From the NCBI RefSeq assembly GCF_002105155.1, contig NW_019028988.1, positions 248,001 through 312,000 on the forward strand: 64,000 bases of DNA. The letters run 5' to 3'. The notes beneath the pieces are model-generated. The model saw nothing but the letters and a program-made list of their open reading frames with translations. It was not told the origin of the DNA and made no database searches. The DNA is from Lobosporangium transversale. Its lineage: Eukaryota; Mortierellomycota; Mortierellomycetes; Mortierellales; Mortierellaceae. Position numbers and translations under genes: made by a program. Of this stretch, positions 60,509-64,000 are shown piece by piece. Numbering within the stretch: the first letter of the stretch is position 1; each line of letters begins with the position of its first letter.

Positions 60509-60768
60509 GTGCAACCGGCTCGTGTCGTAAATCTGCTATTTACGTATCCTCTTCTTCATTATTTCCATCATCATTCAGTACAGTACCTTAATCATTATTT
60601 CCTTTATCAATCCCTCTTTTCACTTTTGATGCTATTTTGCAGCATTCTCCAGGACTATCATTGTTGATTTATGATCCTTTAGTGATCTATTTGTCAGATT
60701 ATCCTCCTTTGGCACTTTGTCCATTTATGAATTTATCTTTTGGCATTTCGTCCAACTTTTTATTATCA
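60509..60768. other. tRNA upstream flank
   Basis: T-rich single-copy-looking sequence without a gene. Loose repeats of TTTTGGCAYTTTGTCC occur at about 60707-60752. Confidence 0.4.
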
Positions 60769-60786
60769 TTTTGTTCATTTTCTGTC
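60769..60786. repeat. target-site duplication, left copy (18 bp)
   Basis: TTTTGTTCATTTTCTGTC occurs here and again at 61038-61055, directly flanking the retroposon at 60787-61037. Confidence 0.9.
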
Positions 60787-61037
60787 CAACAGGCCAAGTA
60801 GGGAGTAGAGCCGTGCCACAGGTCCTCTGGGACCAAGGAAGTCTACTCAATGCTGACGTGGTTTATGAACAGGATGTAGTACTGTGGCAGTATGACGATG
60901 CGGCTTCGGTCGATTATTGGATACCGCTTTATTTGCGACCCCAGTAATGGGGCAACCCATTTATAGAGCTAACATCTAAATAAATCCTACATGACCTCGT
61001 GGGTCCTTGTTATCAAAAAAAAAAAAAAAAAAAAAAA
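60787..61037 (+). mobile_element. 251-bp retroposon with poly(A) tail and 18-bp target-site duplication
   Basis: The element starts CAACAGGCCA, a sequence also found inside the neighbouring SINE. It contains the roughly 165-bp block shared with 3705-3870 and ends with a stem-loop tail (GACC..GGTC, CTTGTTATC) and a pure A run. The perfect 18-bp duplication and 3' poly(A) show target-primed reverse transcription. The short open frame inside (SRAVPQVLWDQGSLLN) is probably a leftover of a longer parent element. Confidence 0.9.
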
Positions 61038-61055
61038 TTTTGTTCATTTTCTGTC
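61038..61055. repeat. target-site duplication, right copy (18 bp)
   Basis: Exact copy of 60769-60786, directly after the poly(A) of the 251-bp retroposon. Confidence 0.9.
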
Positions 61056-61059
61056 AATC

Positions 61060-61078
61060 TTTGGGATCATTGACAGAT
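61060..61078. repeat. SINE target-site duplication, left copy (19 bp)
   Basis: TTTGGGATCATTGACAGAT precedes the tRNA-like head of the SINE and is repeated exactly at 61755-61773. Confidence 0.92.
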
Positions 61079-61754
61079 AAGCCCAATGGCTGAGTAGTAT
61101 ACTCGTCAGGGCACCCCCCTGTCTAGCCCAGGGGCCGGGTTCGAGTCCTGGTTAAGGCACATAAAGTGAAGCAAACATGTGCCAGGTCAGGGATTTGCTT
61201 GAGTTTTTATACTTTCTCTCCGAGACAGCCTAGTGTTCTCCGCTAAGGCTAAGATCGTGGGTGCACTACCCTAAGTCGCCTGGCTGGCCACATGTCTTAG
61301 GTTTATATTCCACCCCCCAGCCGAACCAGCGGTACATCTGGCAGCACATCCCCCCCATCCACCCACTTGACTAGGACAGCGATGATCACAAAGTTTGACG
61401 GAGTCCAAAGTAGAAATTTCAGACCAATCCCGCAAGATTTGGGTCCACATGCCAGTGGATTTGATCGAATAGAAAAAAATTAAAAGTCGTCCTTAGCTAG
61501 AGTCGGCACGCCAGCCTCCGCGGCTTTTCACGGGCGCAACAGGCCACATCGGAAGGATGGACTTCGAGTACCGATCACGGTGTACATTGGTAGAGAAAAA
61601 CATGGATACGAATTGGCTCTTCACAGCCATCCCGTGCGAACTTTGAGAGTTTCGCTTGTTTCATAGTTGAGGGCGATATCATTACTTTAGAGCGAGATTA
61701 TGAAATAAAATTCCTCACCTCTGTGGGTTCTTGTTAACAGGAAAAAAAAAAAAA
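61079..61754 (+). mobile_element. full-length tRNA-derived SINE, about 676 bp
   Basis: The first 82 bp form a tRNA-like Pol III promoter: A box TGGCTGAGTAGT (61087-61098, one mismatch to consensus) and a perfect B box GGTTCGAGTCC (61138-61148) in an intact T-arm. The acceptor and anticodon arms are degenerate, so it is not a working tRNA. A unique body of about 500 bp follows, then a region related to 62030-62130, then a tail ACCTCTGTGGGTTCTTGTTAAC plus A13. Exact 19-bp duplications flank the whole unit, so it is an intact insertion. Transcription by Pol III and mobilisation by a LINE are inferred from the family type. Confidence 0.88.
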
Positions 61755-61773
61755 TTTGGGATCATTGACAGAT
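61755..61773. repeat. SINE target-site duplication, right copy (19 bp)
   Basis: Exact copy of 61060-61078, immediately after the SINE poly(A). Confidence 0.92.
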
Positions 61774-62029
61774 CTTTCCACGTCACTCGCTAACCATCTC
61801 AGCAAGTGATAAAAGCAAAACTCAAGGACCTGCACGTGCCCTATTAGACGCCCCAGCCACCCGAATCCCTCTATTCGAACTGAAATTTTGTCAATTGATA
61901 TTTATTTTTTTAATCTGAAACATCATAATTGACAAAATTTCAGGAGCACTGGTTTACGCGCTGACGCCTAGAGAGATTAGGTGGAATGAAGTTTTTGATG
62001 ACTATGGATAGCGGATAATTTGTCGTGTT
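61774..62029. other. spacer with perfect inverted repeat
   Basis: No gene. It contains the 17-bp inverted repeat described as a separate entry. Confidence 0.4.
61880..61943. repeat. perfect 17-bp inverted repeat, 30-bp spacer
   Basis: CTGAAATTTTGTCAATT (61880-61896) is the exact reverse complement of 61927-61943. The spacer is T-rich. The palindrome could be a hairpin, a solo-terminal remnant of a small DNA element or a recombination scar. Confidence 0.85.
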
Positions 62030-62238
62030 GCGCAACAGGCCACGTCGGGAAGGTGGACTTTGAGTACCAACCATGGCGGTCAGGGTTTATGAAATCATGG
62101 ATATAGCGGCTCTTGCCGTTTGTGCAGTAATAGCTGTTTATTGACTATAGTTTCTGGAGCATTTTGTTCATAGAGTGTAGAAAATAAATCCCATGACCCT
62201 GAGGGTCCTTGTTATCAAAAAAAAAGAAAAAAAAAAAA
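62030..62238 (+). mobile_element. truncated SINE-related copy with stem-loop tail
   Basis: The first about 95 bp (GCGCAACAGGCCACGTCGGG..) align with 61533-61625 of the SINE. The end carries a perfect hairpin GACCC-TGA-GGGTC, then CTTGTTATC and an A-rich tail. The middle part differs. No target-site duplication was found. Confidence 0.7.
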
Positions 62239-63640
62239 GCCCAGATTTTACTCAATACTGACGTGGTTTATGAACAGGATGCTGTACTATGGCCTTTCTT
62301 GTTCTTAGTGGGGTCGAAATGAATGCAAAAAAGACGCAGGTGCTAGCATTAAACAGCAAGCTCAACGACAACAATAATCTTCATTTTGGTACACGGGCAG
62401 AAGAAATCTGCCCGTTGGGCAAAGTTGTGGAAAGATCCACAAGATAGGAAAATGTTACAACTTCGTGGCCGTTTAGAAAGAGGAAAGAGGGAGCAATGGT
62501 TGCTAAGAGAAATGGACAAGAGAGGAAAAAAGAAGCGGAGAGAAGGAGAGTGTAGCGACGTGAACAGTGGGTGCAAGTCAAGCAAGAAGCCGCACACTCG
62601 AAGGTTATCGAAAGAGCTCGCCGACAAGGGCGCCTACGGTTACAGGTTAGGTTTCAAAGGCTCGACAAACAAGGAAGAAGAGAACAGTTACGACGAGCGG
62701 CTTTCAACCGAGCAAGATGTAGAGTACAAGAGCGAAATAAGATACGTGGACACCCCGAGCTCAATGAACAAGCCCTCGATAGGAGGCTCAGGACGAAAGC
62801 GCAAAAACAGATGGACTCCTCAAGAACAAGGAATAATAAGATCCCAGAGGATCACCATCGTTGGTATGGCTTCTCTAAGTGCCTAGGTGTAGAGATCTCA
62901 CGGGTTGGCATGGACAATATACTGCGTCAAAGAGGAAACCATCAACGATGAGGCAGCTGACACTTTACTCAGATGGGTCCCTTGAAGAGGCAGGAAGAAG
63001 GGCAGCGCGGATGGCTTATGGAGTGGTGGCTCAGACAGGCCCAGAAAGCTTCACAAATGTAGTTTCAGGTAGAGTCGATGGGCGCGCTTCATCCACTAAG
63101 GCAGAGCTAGTAGGACTGTACGCAGCCATCCTAGTCAGACCTCGTAACGTTCCAACGACTGTCTACATAGAGAACATGGTGGTAATGCTTCAGTTCAAGG
63201 ACCTTGCTCAAAAGCGAGAAACAAGCACTGAACGGCAGCGATTGCGATCCAAGTACGCAGTGTGATGGGCGGCAATCTCGAGAGCGTTCTTTAAGCAGGG
63301 CGGGAAGGTAACTGTGAAATGGGTCAAGGACCATGCTGGAAATAGAAGTAATATAAGGGCAGACCAAGCCGTCAAGGATGCCTATTTTGGCGAAATGTAG
63401 ACAATCAAAGGACGGGACTGAAATGTGGAACAGACGCTGCAAAGTCACCGTCAACTGGGAAAGAGGCAATGGTATCGCCTTTGTAAGCAAATGTGCCAGG
63501 GGACGCAACTGTGTTGGAAGGCACACACGTAGCAGAAGTGAATTCTTTGGCTCTCACCAGGGACAACGACGAACAGCAGACGCGAAGGCGATCAGGACTG
63601 ATGCAGATCAGCAGATGACGGCTAGCTACCGATAGCAGGT
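62239..63640 (+). pseudogene. decayed LINE (non-LTR retrotransposon) with RNase H domain
   Basis: Several frames must be followed, so the element is broken. 62251-62295 resembles the LLNADVVYEQ block of the short retroposons. 62311-62358 encodes GVEMNAKKTQVLALNS, typical of the region after the reverse-transcriptase palm. A basic linker follows in another frame (62571-62951; AAHSKVIERARRQGR, KIRGHPELNEQALDRRL). The RNase H-like part begins QLTLYSDGSLEEAGRR (62948 on) and has SSTKAELVGLYAA. A stop interrupts at 63263-63265, and the same frame then continues TVKWVKDHAGNRSNIRADQA. Catalytic D, E and the final D are visible, but the third acidic site reads IEN in place of the usual TDN. The upstream endonuclease and most of the reverse transcriptase are missing. 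Confidence 0.75.
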
Positions 63641-63791
63641 GGTGAAAAGCTTTTGATAGATAGATAATGAGCAGTAGGAAAGTAAGTGAGGATCAGATGT
63701 GGGTCCACACACCACGCCCATAGGGCATTTATTCATTTTCTGGTGCAAGGAGCATGCACCAGGCAGCTACGTATCCAGCATTTTTAACCAG

Positions 63792-63822
<31 letters not shown>

Positions 63823-64000
63823 CGCTTAGTGGCACCAAAATGTAAAATTAACCGCATCGCCACCGGTTGGCCAGTTATCGCCGGTTTTAATCAATTTTTG
63901 GGCAGTGCACCAAAACTATTTTTTTTTAATCATGGTCATTTACTAATTAAAATCACTGCTGGCACCATATTAAGCTTAAAAGTCTATCAAAAAAAGTCGT
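63641..64000. other. right-edge sequence beyond the LINE
   Basis: A GATA microsatellite (about 63653-63667) and a T25 tract (63798-63822) occur. GCACCA motifs recur near 63832, 63906 and 63961. No gene was seen; it may be more of a retroelement 3' region or another repeat cut by the window edge. Confidence 0.35.

Noticed and set aside
61081-61160. A working tRNA gene at the head of the SINE
   Set aside because: Acceptor-stem pairs 4, 5 and 7 fail, the residue before the would-be anticodon is not T, and the whole unit has retroposon hallmarks.
62386-62886. 166-codon plus-strand ORF as an independent gene
   Set aside because: It is a Lys/Arg-rich frame of the decayed LINE; the LINE-like protein is read in a different frame across the same DNA.
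1-64000. CRISPR array, prophage, integron or bacterial operon
   Set aside because: The genes are spliced eukaryotic genes; no regularly spaced direct repeats of CRISPR type and no bacterial-type gene order were seen.

Overview
This is a nuclear segment from an intron-rich, early-diverging filamentous fungus. Mucoromycota in the broad sense, and Mortierellomycotina in particular, is my best guess. That guess rests on gene content (fungal-type ALG7, an ADP1-type ABC transporter with an EGF-like module, a GID11/DUF2415-type WD40 protein, F-box and Crz1-like C2H2 genes), on about 45 short GT..AG introns in ten genes, and on AT-rich spacers full of poly(A)/poly(T) tracts. No species-level marker was seen. 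All gene names come from reading translated motifs by eye, and exon joins were checked only by splice sites and reading phase.

Layout, left to right. 1-3464: gene-poor DNA with a 14-bp minisatellite and an orphan TATA box. 3465-3536: tRNA-Arg(ACG), minus, followed by a retroposon at 3705-4046. 4157-7056: EXO70 (minus). 8038-9835: GID11/DUF2415-like WD40 protein (plus). 10169-13331: CPSF100/CFT2 (minus). 15376-17835: intronless single-pass cell-surface protein (minus). 17.8-23.9 kb: a 6-kb divergent spacer. 23882-26524: unknown intronless 880-aa protein (plus). 26780-27438: single-domain rhodanese (minus). 27701-29829: PEX3 (minus), divergent from the Rab geranylgeranyl transferase alpha subunit BET4 at 30175-33212 (plus). 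35189-38956: F-box protein (plus). 39093-42331: ADP1-like ABCG transporter (minus). 45103-47389: three-RRM Nam8/TIA1-type protein (plus). 48081-49880: Crz1-like C2H2 factor (minus). 49.9-56.2 kb: a second divergent 6.3-kb spacer. 56232-58122: CBF5/dyskerin (plus), convergent with ALG7 at 58260-60114 (minus). 60437-60508: a second, identical tRNA-Arg(ACG). 60.7-63.7 kb: a retroelement cluster.

The genes serve general eukaryotic jobs (exocytosis and Rab prenylation, peroxisome biogenesis, pre-mRNA 3' processing and splicing control, rRNA pseudouridylation, N-glycosylation) and do not form one pathway or gene cluster. They fall into two structural classes. Housekeeping enzymes are split by many short introns. 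Four long, low-complexity regulatory or surface proteins have no introns and are preceded by CT-rich leaders; two pairs of divergent genes are separated by spacers of about 6 kb.

The most interesting material is the retroposon cluster at the right end. It holds a full-length tRNA-derived SINE of about 676 bp with A and B boxes, a poly(A) tail and a perfect 19-bp target-site duplication. Next to it is a 251-bp poly(A)-ended retroposon with its own 18-bp duplication. These elements share a 3'-terminal stem-loop and tail with further copies, one of them upstream of the other tRNA-Arg(ACG) gene 57 kb away. A decayed LINE with an RNase H domain lies beside them.
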